64,000 nucleotides of DNA from Aureispira sp. CCB-QB1. GTDB lineage: Bacteria > Bacteroidota > Bacteroidia > Chitinophagales > Saprospiraceae. The notes under the pieces were generated by a model. That model was given only the letters and a program-made list of their open reading frames with translations. It ran no database searches and had not been told where the DNA came from. How positions within the stretch are numbered: the stretch's first letter is position 1; the number at the start of each line of letters is the position of its first letter. Location of the stretch: the NCBI RefSeq assembly GCF_000724545.1, contig NZ_JHBV01000039.1, positions 124,001 to 188,000 on the forward strand. Reading direction: 5' to 3'. The position numbers were made by a program, and so were the translations under genes. This document shows, one piece after another, positions 1-9,658 of the stretch.

Positions 1-2
1 GT

Positions 3-3000
3 TATAGTAATAGTTATGCAGGAACAGTATTGAATGTAATTCAAGGTCAAGACAGCTTTACTTATGAAACAAGTATAACAGGAGATTACATTGTTCGTGT
101 AGAATATCCTAATGGTTGTATTGCTGAATCTGATACAGTAGGAATCGATACGCTCATTTTTACTCCTCAAATTCAGGCTTTAATTCCTAGTGCAAATACT
201 AGTTCAACAGATACTGCTTACTTATGCTCAGGAAGTACAGTTGAGTTATATATGATTGGAGTATATGCATTGCCTCCGAACTGGTCTTATCAATGGTCTC
301 GTAATAACATAAATATCATAGGGGCTACTGGTTATAACTATTCTGCAGCTAATCCGGGATTATATAGAGTAAAGGTAATAGACGATAATGGGTGTATAGC
401 ATTTTCAAATACTATTGTAGTGATCAATTCGACTAATGGTGCTAATCCTAGTATTTCTGCTAGTTCATTGTATCTGTGTTCTTCTGATGCAACATCTGTA
501 CTGACTACTTCTGCTTGTACAGGTTGTATTTATTCTTGGAGAACACAGGCTGATGGAATTCCTAGTTCTGCTATTACAGGAGTTAGTAATAGAACTTATA
601 CAGTTCCAGGTACGGAGTCTGGAGGGTATTTTGTTCGAGTTACAGATGATGCATCAGGATGTATATACCAATCTTCAATTATTTTAATAAAGGATACGAC
701 ATATTTAGCTCCAACGCTTACGACCAATGGTGCAACTGTATGTAGTGGAACACCAATAGACTTAGTTACCTCTCCTTGTGCAGGATGTGATTATATTTGG
801 AAAGTAGATGTAGGGGGGACGTTTGTCTCTAAAGATACTACTCAACAGTTTACGTATCAAATAGATACTTCTGGAAAATATAGACTTGAAATTATACACC
901 CTGATGGATGTCAAACAAACTTTTCTAATACAATACAAGCAACTTTTCAAACAGTGAATGCTGCAATTGCATCATTACCTAATAGAAGCATTTGTAATGG
1001 TCAACCTGTAACTATTAACGCATTACCAAATCTAACATCTTGCCCAGATTGCTCTTATTTATTTTATAGAGATAGTGTTCCCATGCAAATTACAAGTCCG
1101 TTAGATGAACAAGTAATTAGTCTTGAAGGTAACTATCATGTTGTGGTTACGAATAAAGATAATTGTGCAGATACGTCTATAGTACAAGATTTTAAAGAAA
1201 TATCAATTTCAACAGCAATCCGACAATCAACAGGAGTCGTTTGTAATCCTACAGCTTGTGTTGATTTGGAAGTAGATTCTTGTGATCAATGTACGTACGA
1301 ATGGCTATATGAGGGAAGTTCAATTATTACCAATCAAGATACTTTTTATACCGCTTGCGGATATGCCTCAACTGGACGCTATAATGTAAAAGTTAGAAAA
1401 TCAGGTTGTTTAGCTCAGGATTCGATTGTTTTGACTTCTGTTCCTGAAAGAACTGTAACAATTGATATTAATACTAATGTCTCTCAAACACCAACTATTT
1501 GTAGTGGTTCTATTGTTGAATTAACAGATACTTGTCAAAACTGTATCAGTAATAACCAATACCAATACCAATGGTTTATGGGAGGAAATCCAATAACAGG
1601 AGCAAGTTTTGAATCTTATCAAGTTGATACTCCAGGATTATATCATGTTTTCACAGTTGATAATAACAACTGTACAGCAGTATCCAATTCCATTACCGTA
1701 CAATCATTTGCACCACCGACAGACTTTCTATTAGATTTTGATACTTTGTCGGTGCTTCCAATTACATATGGAACATTTAGTTTAGACGATTATTTATATC
1801 CGACCAGTTTGCGAAATACAGGAGGGTATACCTCTCTGACGGCTAACGGTGCTATTATAACAAATGGTATAAATGATTCCTTGAATGTAGGTGCTGCTGG
1901 GTCAGGTTATCACTATATAACCTATGCTTATACAACAGGGAATGCACAAGGAACTTGTACATTTAGCACGACAGATACAATAGAGGTTTTGGGAGCTGTA
2001 GCCATGGATATACTAAACAAAAAACAGACTTATTTGTCTATACCTGCTTCTGAAGCTTGTTTGTACGATACCTTAGTGATTACAGTAACGAATTTTACAT
2101 TTATACCCAATGAAGTGATTTTTGTAGCAGGGGGAGGAAATACTATTTCAGTGCCTGTTTCTCCGTCGTTAAACCTATTTGCTGGTGTTTATACAGGGTC
2201 ATTTGAAGTTATTGTTCCTGCTGGAGCTCGAACAGGCAAAATTACTTTATCGGACGGAACAGATAGTTATGAATCGCCTAATTTCTATTTGATTAATAAT
2301 CCCGCTGTAACAATTAATTTGTTGACAGGAGCACAGCCTATTTGTTCTAATATAGATACAGCAGAGTTTGTAGGACTACCTTTGGGAGGAGATTTTTCAG
2401 CCCATTATCTTGGTATGTCAAATAATGCTAGTTTATTATCAGATAGCTTGTTGTTGTTAGATAGTGTGACAGGTTATGTGAATGGAATCCAGAATGTTAT
2501 GATGGTGTATACTTATACGCCTCTTTATACAGGAACAACAATTGAATGTAGAGATTCTGTTGTAGACTCTTTACAAGTAGAAATTAGAGATGTCAAATTA
2601 GATAGTGTAACCTATACGCCAATATCAAGATCTCAAACTACAGAAGATTTGAGTAATTTAACGTTGATTACGCATCCTATTACAGCTCAATATTATCCTA
2701 ATAATTATACAGGAACCTATGTGTTAGGTAGTGCAATTTTACCCAATACTATCCCCGATACTCTAGATGTAGATAGTATCACTTATCAGATTAATAATGG
2801 GGGATGTTTCAATGAATCAACAGATCCAATTGATATCTGGGAGGCTCCAAGAATTTTAGACGCAATTCCTTCTTATCTTTGTAGTAAAGATGACACCGTT
2901 TTCATCCAGCGAGATCTAGATAGTATATGGGTTACTTATAGAGGCAATATTATTTATAGTAATACTCTTTATAAATATACAGAAAGCCCTGTTACTACAG

Positions 3001-6000
3001 TTGGAAACCCTGCTGTATTGGGAGTTCGTTATGTGGAAAAAATTAATTTGATGGAAATTACAACGACTAACGGAGGCGTTGATTCTCTCAATTTCTTTGC
3101 TCCAAATGATGAGTATTATGTTGTTCCTGCAAACGTAGCAAATGGAGCAACAACATTGAATTTGAAATTTAGTTACGAACGAATTTCAAACTTTTTTGTT
3201 GGCGGTGTGCTGAGTTCGAGAGACACGACAAGTTATGTTATCGCTGAAGTTAGCAAAAACTTTATTATAGAGCAACCTCCCGTCGTAGCGATAAATCCAG
3301 TTATCTTGGCGGATACTATATTCTGTCCTATTAATAATAACAATCAGTTTTTAGGTTTGCCAGCAGGTGGACAGTATTATATTAGTGGAGTAGGGATAGG
3401 GTACGATTCCTTGCGGAATAATATATTCAATCCAACCAACTATCCTACAGGTGTTTCTTATGGATTAACATATGTTTATGAAGGTCAAGCTTGTGTCGAT
3501 TCTGCGTATACAGGAATTTATCTGCCAGATCCTTTCTCTATAGGGGTATTGCCTAATAATGGAACAGGAGAGTACTGTAAAACATCTCCCAATGATTCCA
3601 TTTTCTTTAGTTTATTAACACCTGTTGTTCCACCACCAACATTCGGAATCGATACAGCATCTGCACAATTCTTTATTAATAACATTCAATCAGGAACTGT
3701 ATTTTCTCCAACACAAGTTGGTCCACCTGGTCAATACAATGTACGATACGTTGTATCTGATATCTATGGCTGTCAAGAAGAAGCAACAGATATTTTTGTT
3801 GTACATCCTATCCCTAACTTGGCTATATCTCCAATAGATCCAATTTATTGTTTGAATGATGATACGACACAAATTCACCTGTATCAAATTGATACAGCCA
3901 ATAATACCCATACTTTAACAACTTGGGCAGGATCAGGAGGAATTGGTTATGTACAAAATGAGACAGTAGAATTCACAGGGGATGGGATTATCAATGGAGG
4001 TACCAATCCTGCTATGCCTTATTTCTATCCAAGAGACGCAGGAGTAGGAGTGCATGATATTCGTTATGTTTATGCAGATTCAAATGCTTGTGTCGATTCT
4101 ATTAACTTTACGATAGAGGTACTTTCTTTACCAAATGTTTCTATGTTGAATGCTGACGGTAGTGCTTTAAAGCGTTTTTATTGTGAAAATGATTCTATTT
4201 CTTTGCAAGGTTTTCCAATTAGTCAAACTACTCCAAGTGGTTACGGTACGGATACTTCCGCTTTATACGGAAACCCTTTAATTAACTCTACTTATCCGAC
4301 TAGTTTAGACTCTTTAAATAAAACATTTAAACCCCATATTAATGGACCACTTCCAGGGACACTAGATGAAGTGCTTTTTTATTATTATGAAAATCCACAA
4401 GGGTGTAGAGATACTGCTAGGTATAGAGTCACAATTCGAAACTTTACAACAGATCCAATATTTAAAGGATTTCCTACGGATCCTATTTGTGCAAGCGATA
4501 CTTCTGTTCAAATTTGGGCAGATACTTCAAATGGAGGATTTGATCTAGATTCTTTAGCCTCTTTTACTTGTACTTATCCTAGTGGAATTTACCACATACC
4601 TAATACGGATACGATTTATTTTTATCCTGATTCGATGGGAATTCAATACGCAGGGAGAGAGGTTGTTATTACGATGAATTATACGGATACCTCTAAGAGC
4701 TGTTTCAACTCTATTTCCGATACTGTTTTAGTGCGGGCTTTACCACATTTGACGCTATCTGAACAAATAGTGTCTCCTTTAGCACCAGTAATGGATTTGC
4801 CTGGAGAGTTATTAAACTTGCCACAGACCGATACCTTCCACCATATATGTGAAACGGCTCCAAGAATGGCAATCCATGCTTATAACACAACAGGATTATA
4901 CAATCAATCTACAGGAACCTATAATTTATTGTATACACATATTACGCCCGATACAGGAAACTATGTAATGGGTCGAGGGATTCAAGATAATGGTAGTAGT
5001 ACTAATATTGCCTATGGATACATCCCTAGTAATGCTGGTTATGGAAAAGATACAATACGATATGTTTATACAGATATTAACGGTTGTACGGATTCGGTAG
5101 ATCACTATATGTTTGTGGATAGCTTACCTGTCTTAGCTTTTGCAGGTTTGGAAATTGCAAATTATGACGCCGATCTAAACCGCTATGTCTATTGTGAAAC
5201 CGATCCAGCACCACCTAGAATTAGTGCAACCCCTTCTGGAATTGCAGGTTCGACATTAATATTCAATGGTCAGAACATCTCTTTGGGAGCTCCATTTAAT
5301 TTAATACCTGACACCCTAGCTGTGCCAGGAGTATATGTAGATTATCCAATACAGTACAATTATATAGGACAACGTTATGTTAATGGAGATGTTTGCGCTT
5401 CTTCATTGTCTGATACAATCCAAATTCGTCCAGCACCACAGTTGGCTTGGGTTAATGTTCCTACAACCTATTGTATGTTAGATACTTTAGAGCGTTTGCC
5501 ATTGTCAGCAACGCCTTATGGAGGACAGTTTGTTGATGCAACCAATAATTTCCAAGTTATAGCAGGTATCGTGGGAGATTCTCTCTTTAATCCATCTGCT
5601 CAACCTGGAAAACGAGATATTTATTATTATTATTTGGATACAGTATCTGGTTGTGATGATACAATACAACATACAATATATGTTTACAGTAAACCGAGAA
5701 TAAATTTCGAAATTAATGGAGGTTGTTCAGGGGCACAAGTAGAGTTTATCCCTAAAACGGCTCCATATGGTTTGGAAAATAATGGAGTAGCTATTGATAG
5801 CATTACAATGGTAATTTGGAATTTTGGAGATGGTGTATCAGATACTTTGATAGGTGCAAACTTGCCAAACACACTGGGCATTCCAGTCGATACCCATACC
5901 TATTTTCATTCAGGAATATTCTATCCTTCTTTAACCGTCGTCAATCAAGGTATTTGTGATACGACGTTTATAAGAAGAATTATTATATCCCCTCGAGTGC

Positions 6001-7649
6001 ATCCAACAGACAGTACACCTTATGTTCAAAATTTTGACTTAGCTGCTAATGGATGGATGCAAGAGTCATCAGATACAACTAGTATTAATGGAATTGTCCA
6101 AGACTCCTTGTGGGAATGGGGATCAACTATAACCGCTAATTTTTCAGGAACAACTTTTTGGGGAACTCGTTTTAAAGGAACTAATCCTGGGTATAGACCA
6201 GAAGAAAGTGCTTGGGTATATAGCCCTTGTTTTGATCTAACTTCTTTAGATCGACCAATGATCAAAATGTCTATATGGAAAAATACTAGGAGAAGTGTTG
6301 ATGGTGCCGTCTTGCAATATCATGACAACGCAACGAACACATGGCAGGTCTTAGGGCAGTCTGGAAAAGGTGTTAATTGGTATCAAGATGGTTATGTTGT
6401 CAGTAATCCTGGAAACCAAATAAACATACCTGTTGGTTGGTCTGGGTCTAGTTCTAATTTCGACTGGGAAGATGCGCGATACCGTTTGGACAATATTGGC
6501 AATGATTTAAGAACTAGAACGGATGTGCGTTTCCGTGTGGCATTTGCTTCTGCTAAAGGACCTACGCCACCTGCAGGAACTGCGTTTGCTTTTGATAGTG
6601 TTAGAATAGGAAATCGTACTCGAAATGTTTTAACAGAGCATTTCTCAGGTCATGGATATGCTGCAATAGCTCAAATTGAGGATCAACTGTATCATACTAT
6701 ATTTAACAATTTATATGGACGAGATGTGAGTTTGGTTCAATATCATTTGAATATACACGCCAATGATATTTATTATAATTACAATAACATGGGCATTATT
6801 AACGATACTCGAAAGTTGTGGTATGGAGTAGGAGATGTAAACCGTGTGCGTATAGATGGCAAAAACCTAGTTAGTAAAACGAGCGATTTGTTGAATTACC
6901 CTCAATTGGAATACTTAGACATAGAGTCGTTGCAGGATCCTTTATTTAAATTAGAATTTGTGGGAGTTCCAGCAATTCGATTTAATGGAGCGTCTGGTTT
7001 AGAAGCAACAGTTCGAATTACAGCATTAGAAGATTTGCCCATCAAGAACTATGCACTACATGTCGTGGCAACAGAGGACTCTTTGACTAGTAATGGACAT
7101 ACAAGAATGGCTGTGTTGCGTGACAAGCATATTAATGCAACAGGGCAAACTTATCCTCAAGCTTGGACAGCAGGAGATAGCTATGATTTGGTAGTGCAAT
7201 TGCCAAATATTAATATCAATAACAACCCTATTCTTTCTAGAATACAGTTGGTAGCTTTTGTTCAAAACATGGGGGATACCTCCTCTGTTAAGGAAGTATA
7301 CCAAACCATAAGCTCTAGAAACTTAACGGTATTTAATGGACCTGTAGATACCTTAGATGTAAGCGTAGATAATATAGAAGATCAACTGGGGTACGAAGTA
7401 GCAACACTAAAACTTTACCCAAATCCAACACAACAACTATTTAATGTAGAGTTTGAAGCAGCTTTAGAAGATGATTATGAGTGGCAATTGGTTGATGTAG
7501 TAGGACGTGTCTTGAAAAATGGAAAGGTAGAGGCAGGAACTTCTTTAATGCAAGTCAAAACAGAAGATTTAACAGCAGGAATGTATATTTTTATTGTTAA
7601 AAATAAAAATGTCTATACCCAGCGAAAAGTCATCGTACAGCAATATTAA
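3..7649 (+). CDS. Giant T9SS-secreted surface protein (5' end outside window)
   Basis: The reading frame is open from base 3, so the gene starts upstream and at least 2,548 codons are visible. It begins within Ig-like repeats carrying CxGCxYxW-type cysteine pairs (several copies up to about base 1700). These are followed by a long region of domains with xYCENxxxxxL and GGxF motifs, and a PKD-like domain around 5690-5970 with the signature WNFGDG. A jelly-roll/adhesin-like domain lies at about 6010-6620 and a thioredoxin/Omp28-like domain without a CxxC pair at about 6620-7340. The last 85 or so residues form a type A T9SS sorting domain with LYPNPTQQLFNVEF and GMYIFIVK. It is predicted to be exported across both membranes, trimmed and anchored on the cell surface or released. 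The C-terminal half is a clear paralogue of the 4,145-residue protein encoded at 12551. Domain labels come from pattern recognition; adhesive or structural function is inferred. Confidence 0.9.
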   Translation, partial: YSNSYAGTVLNVIQGQDSFTYETSITGDYIVRVEYPNGCIAESDTVGIDTLIFTPQIQALIPSANTSSTDTAYLCSGSTVELYMIGVYALPPNWSYQWSRNNINIIGATGYNYSAANPGLYRVKVIDDNGCIAFSNTIVVINSTNGANPSISASSLYLCSSDATSVLTTSACTGCIYSWRTQADGIPSSAITGVSNRTYTVPGTESGGYFVRVTDDASGCIYQSSIILIKDTTYLAPTLTTNGATVCSGTPIDLVTSPCAGCDYIWKVDVGGTFVSKDTTQQFTYQIDTSGKYRLEIIHPDGCQTNFSNTIQATFQTVNAAIASLPNRSICNGQPVTINALPNLTSCPDCSYLFYRDSVPMQITSPLDEQVISLEGNYHVVVTNKDNCADTSIVQDFKEISISTAIRQSTGVVCNPTACVDLEVDSCDQCTYEWLYEGSSIITNQDTFYTACGYASTGRYNVKVRKSGCLAQDSIVLTSVPERTVTIDINTNVSQTPTICSGSIVELTDTCQNCISNNQYQYQWFMGGNPITGASFESYQVDTPGLYHVFTVDNNNCTAVSNSITVQSFAPPTDFLLDFDTLSVLPITYGTFSLDDYLYPTSLRNTGGYTSLTANGAIITNGINDSLNVGAAGSGYHYITYAYTTGNAQGTCTFSTTDTIEVLGAVAMDILNKKQTYLSIPASEACLYDTLVITVTNFTFIPNEVIFVAGGGNTISVPVSPSLNLFAGVYTGSFEVIVPAGARTGKITLSDGTDSYESPNFYLINNPAVTINLLTGAQPICSNIDTAEFVGLPLGGDFSAHYLGMSNNASLLSDSLLLLDSVTGYVNGIQNVMMVYTYTPLYTGTTIECRDSVVDSLQVEIRDVKLDSVTYTPISRSQTTEDLSNLTLITHPITAQYYPNNYTGTYVLGSAILPNTIPDTLDVDSITYQINNGGCFNESTDPIDIWEAPRILDAIPSYLCSKDDTVFIQRDLDSIWVTYRGNIIYSNTLYKYTESPVTTVGNPAVLGVRYVEKINLMEITTTNGGVDSLNFFAPNDEYYVVPANVANGATTLNLKFSYERISNFFVGGVLSSRDTTSYVIAEVSKNFIIEQPPVVAINPVILADTIFCPINNNNQFLGLPAGGQYYISGVGIGYDSLRNNIFNPTNYPTGVSYGLTYVYEGQACVDSAYTGIYLPDPFSIGVLPNNGTGEYCKTSPNDSIFFSLLTPVVPPPTFGIDTASAQFFINNIQSGTVFSPTQVGPPGQYNVRYVVSDIYGCQEEATDIFVVHPIPNLAISPIDPIYCLNDDTTQIHLYQIDTANNTHTLTTWAGSGGIGYVQNETVEFTGDGIINGGTNPAMPYFYPRDAGVGVHDIRYVYADSNACVDSINFTIEVLSLPNVSMLNADGSALKRFYCENDSISLQGFPISQTTPSGYGTDTSALYGNPLINSTYPTSLDSLNKTFKPHINGPLPGTLDEVLFYYYENPQGCRDTARYRVTIRNFTTDPIFKGFPTDPICASDTSVQIWADTSNGGFDLDSLASFTCTYPSGIYHIPNTDTIYFYPDSMGIQYAGREVVITMNYTDTSKSCFNSISDTVLVRALPHLTLSEQIVSPLAPVMDLPGELLNLPQTDTFHHICETAPRMAIHAYNTTGLYNQSTGTYNLLYTHITPDTGNYVMGRGIQDNGSSTNIAYGYIPSNAGYGKDTIRYVYTDINGCTDSVDHYMFVDSLPVLAFAGLEIANYDADLNRYVYCETDPAPPRISATPSGIAGSTLIFNGQNISLGAPFNLIPDTLAVPGVYVDYPIQYNYIGQRYVNGDVCASSLSDTIQIRPAPQLAWVNVPTTYCMLDTLERLPLSATPYGGQFVDATNNFQVIAGIVGDSLFNPSAQPGKRDIYYYYLDTVSGCDDTIQHTIYVYSKPRINFEINGGCSGAQVEFIPKTAPYGLENNGVAIDSITMVIWNFGDGVSDTLIGANLPNTLGIPVDTHTYFHSGIFYPSLTVVNQGICDTTFIRRIIISPRVHPTDSTPYVQNFDLAANGWMQESSDTTSINGIVQDSLWEWGSTITANFSGTTFWGTRFKGTNPGYRPEESAWVYSPCFDLTSLDRPMIKMSIWKNTRRSVDGAVLQYHDNATNTWQVLGQSGKGVNWYQDGYVVSNPGNQINIPVGWSGSSSNFDWEDARYRLDNIGNDLRTRTDVRFRVAFASAKGPTPPAGTAFAFDSVRIGNRTRNVLTEHFSGHGYAAIAQIEDQLYHTIFNNLYGRDVSLVQYHLNIHANDIYYNYNNMGIINDTRKLWYGVGDVNRVRIDGKNLVSKTSDLLNYPQLEYLDIESLQDPLFKLEFVGVPAIRFNGASGLEATVRITALEDLPIKNYALHVVATEDSLTSNGHTRMAVLRDKHINATGQTYPQAWTAGDSYDLVVQLPNININNNPILSRIQLVAFVQNMGDTSSVKEVYQTISSRNLTVFNGPVDTLDVSVDNIEDQLGYEVATLKLYPNPTQQLFNVEFEAALEDDYEWQLVDVVGRVLKNGKVEAGTSLMQVKTEDLTAGMYIFIVKNKNVYTQRKVIVQQY

Positions 7650-7660
7650 TCTAAAGGTTA

Positions 7661-7694
7661 GGTATTCAGTAGTTTATGTCGGCTACTGAATGCC
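7661..7694 (+). terminator. Hairpin downstream of first giant gene
   Basis: A 12-bp stem (GGTATTCAGTAG paired with CTACTGAATGCC, one G-T pair) encloses a 10-base loop 11 bases after the stop codon. Only a short T run follows, so termination is likely but may be incomplete. Confidence 0.6.
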
Positions 7695-7800
7695 TGCGTT
7701 TATATCAACTAATAGAAAATTTGTTCTGATAGACCCTTTTAGGAATATTGAAAAAAACGCTGTATCTTAGATATGTTATGATTATTTGAAATATAAGTAA

Positions 7801-7835
7801 TAATAGTGGTAAGAAATGAATACTTATTACTATTA
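7801..7835 (+). other. Inverted repeat upstream of first FG-GAP gene
   Basis: TAATAGTGGTAAG can pair with CTTATTACTATTA (13 bp, two G-T pairs) around a 9-base loop. It ends two bases before the conserved leader of the FG-GAP genes and is absent before the other two copies. It has no T tract. It could be an operator, a 5'-UTR structure or chance in AT-rich DNA. Confidence 0.3.
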
Positions 7836-7837
7836 AG

Positions 7838-8142
7838 AAACGTCCCCTTATTTAAAAGCATTTATTTTACAAACCAAATTTAGGGATGCAAGACAATATT
7901 TTACTGATTAAACCAATAAAAAACATGAAAAAACAAACTATGTACAATCGCTTAAAACAAGAATACACCAAATTGAATCAACGGATTCAAAAAGCCATGC
8001 AAACGGGACGTTTTTATAGATATACGGAGTTTAAGCAGCAGCAATTATTGGGGCGTTTGAAGCGCTTCTCTTTTCAAATAAAGCAACTAGGAGCTGGCGT
8101 AGCAGTAGTGACTGCTTTGGGAATGGCAACGCCTGCTGTTGG
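7838..8142 (+). repeat. Conserved leader plus N-terminal cassette, copy A
   Basis: About 305 bases starting AAACGTCCCCTTATTTAAAA and running through the first 73 codons of the FG-GAP gene are nearly identical to copies at 9354 and 10920. Conservation includes roughly 87 bases of untranslated leader, which suggests shared promoter or mRNA-leader control as well as a shared export signal. Identity stops sharply at the predicted signal-peptide end. Confidence 0.85.
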
Positions 8143-9304
8143 TCAGGTAGCGAATCTCGTGGAACGGACAGGAGCAGATAATCCCTTTGATGGTTTGTAT
8201 GGGATGCAAACTTATATTAGACCTAGTTTTGTAGATATAGATGGAGATGGAGATTTAGATATGTTTCAGAATAGCACCGCATTAACAACTGATCCACAGT
8301 TTTTTAGAAATACTGGTTCGGACACCAATGCTGTTTTTAGTTTGGTGACAGCTGCTAATAATCCTTTAGTTGGTTTACATGCAGTTATATATAATTCTTT
8401 TGTAGATATAGATGGGGATGGTGACATGGATCTATTTGCAGGGAAGATTAATCATTATTATGGGGATAGGATAGAATATTATGAAAATATAGGAACTGCC
8501 TTGGTCCCCCAATTTACAAAAAAGACAGGCGTAGATAACCCTTTAGATACTGTAATGAGCCTTACGCTTACTATGACAACGCATCCATTCTTTGTGGATA
8601 TAGATGATGATGGTGATATGGATTGTTTTGTTGGAGGAACAGAAAATTATAAAGCAGACATACTTTTTTATGAAAATGTAGGAACGGCAACAGCACCTTC
8701 TTTTTCTATTCAAACAGGAGTAAATAATCCATTGGATGCATTTACAGACACAACTAACGGTAGCGCAATATCAATTCAGTTTGAAGATATGGATAATGAT
8801 GGGGATAAAGATGCTTTTATAAATTCACCAGCAGTAAATAATAATATTTTTCAGTACTACGAAAATACAGGAACGGCTACCAATCCTGTTTTTTCTATGA
8901 ATTTAACTACTCCATTGGACTCTATACCATCTATCAATTCTAAATTTGCTATAGCGTTGGTCGATATAAATGGCGATGGGGATATAGATGTGTTAGAGAG
9001 TACAACTTCTTTTCAGAACAATTCCTTTGGATTTTATGAGAACTGCGATATAAAATTAGATTTGGTTAACATAAAAGAACAAAAACTATTAATATATCCC
9101 AATCCTTCTAAAGGTGTCTTGTATTTTGATAAGCCATTAACAGGAAACTGTGAATTGATGACAGTAGATGGCAAACAGTTATTTACCCAAGACCTAGAGA
9201 ATGCCCAACAAATAATACTACCCAAATTGAATGAGGGGGTATTATTTCTAAAAATAGAAACAGAAAATAAACGAATTGTAGAGAAAATTTTGATTAGAAA
9301 TTAG
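7925..9304 (+). CDS. FG-GAP/VCBS repeat protein A with T9SS sorting tail
   Basis: This 459-residue predicted surface protein starts at ATG 7925. An in-frame ATG at 7886 is rejected because the third paralogue has a stop codon between the equivalent positions. Residues 1-74 form an unusual extended export region: a basic amphipathic stretch of about 50 residues (MKKQTMYNRLKQEYTKLNQR onward), then a hydrophobic LGAGVAVVTALGMATPAVGQ. Five DxDxDGDxD calcium-loop motifs follow (for example DIDGDGDLDMF and DIDDDGDMDCF), separated by FYENVGTAT-type linkers, which is the pattern of an FG-GAP beta-propeller. The C-terminus has LLIYPNPSKGVLYF, typical of T9SS cargo, and its sequence differs from that of the next two paralogues. 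Ligand unknown; calcium binding is inferred from the loops. Confidence 0.88.
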   Translation: MKKQTMYNRLKQEYTKLNQRIQKAMQTGRFYRYTEFKQQQLLGRLKRFSFQIKQLGAGVAVVTALGMATPAVGQVANLVERTGADNPFDGLYGMQTYIRPSFVDIDGDGDLDMFQNSTALTTDPQFFRNTGSDTNAVFSLVTAANNPLVGLHAVIYNSFVDIDGDGDMDLFAGKINHYYGDRIEYYENIGTALVPQFTKKTGVDNPLDTVMSLTLTMTTHPFFVDIDDDGDMDCFVGGTENYKADILFYENVGTATAPSFSIQTGVNNPLDAFTDTTNGSAISIQFEDMDNDGDKDAFINSPAVNNNIFQYYENTGTATNPVFSMNLTTPLDSIPSINSKFAIALVDINGDGDIDVLESTTSFQNNSFGFYENCDIKLDLVNIKEQKLLIYPNPSKGVLYFDKPLTGNCELMTVDGKQLFTQDLENAQQIILPKLNEGVLFLKIETENKRIVEKILIRN

Positions 9305-9353
9305 AAGTATATTTATTTAATAAATAAAGTTTAAGAGTAAAAATTACAAAAAT

Positions 9354-9658
9354 AAACGTCCCCTTATTTAAAAGAATTTATTTTACAAACCAAATTTAGG
9401 GATGCAAGACAATATTTTACTGATTAAACCAATAAAAAACATGAAAAAACAAACTATGTACAATCGCTTAAAACAAGAATACACCAAATTGAATCAACGG
9501 ATTCAAAAAGCCATGCAAACGGGACGTTTTTATGGATATACGGAATTTAAGCAGCAGCAATTATTGGGGCGTTTGAAGCGCTTCTCTTTTCAAATAAAGC
9601 AACTGGGAGCTGGCGTAGCAGTAGTGACTGCTTTGGGAATGGCAACGCCTGCTGTTGG
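9354..9658 (+). repeat. Conserved leader plus N-terminal cassette, copy B
   Basis: Second copy of the 305-base cassette, nearly base-for-base equal to copy A. The visible coding change is Gly for Arg in the motif RFYxYTEF, and the leader differs by a single base near the middle. It begins 50 bases after the stop codon of gene A. Confidence 0.85.

Noticed and set aside
7886-7924. In-frame ATG and 13 codons upstream of FG-GAP gene A (and the same at 9402 before gene B)
   Set aside because: In the third copy the equivalent segment contains a stop codon and a length change, while conservation of protein sequence begins exactly at MKKQTMYN.
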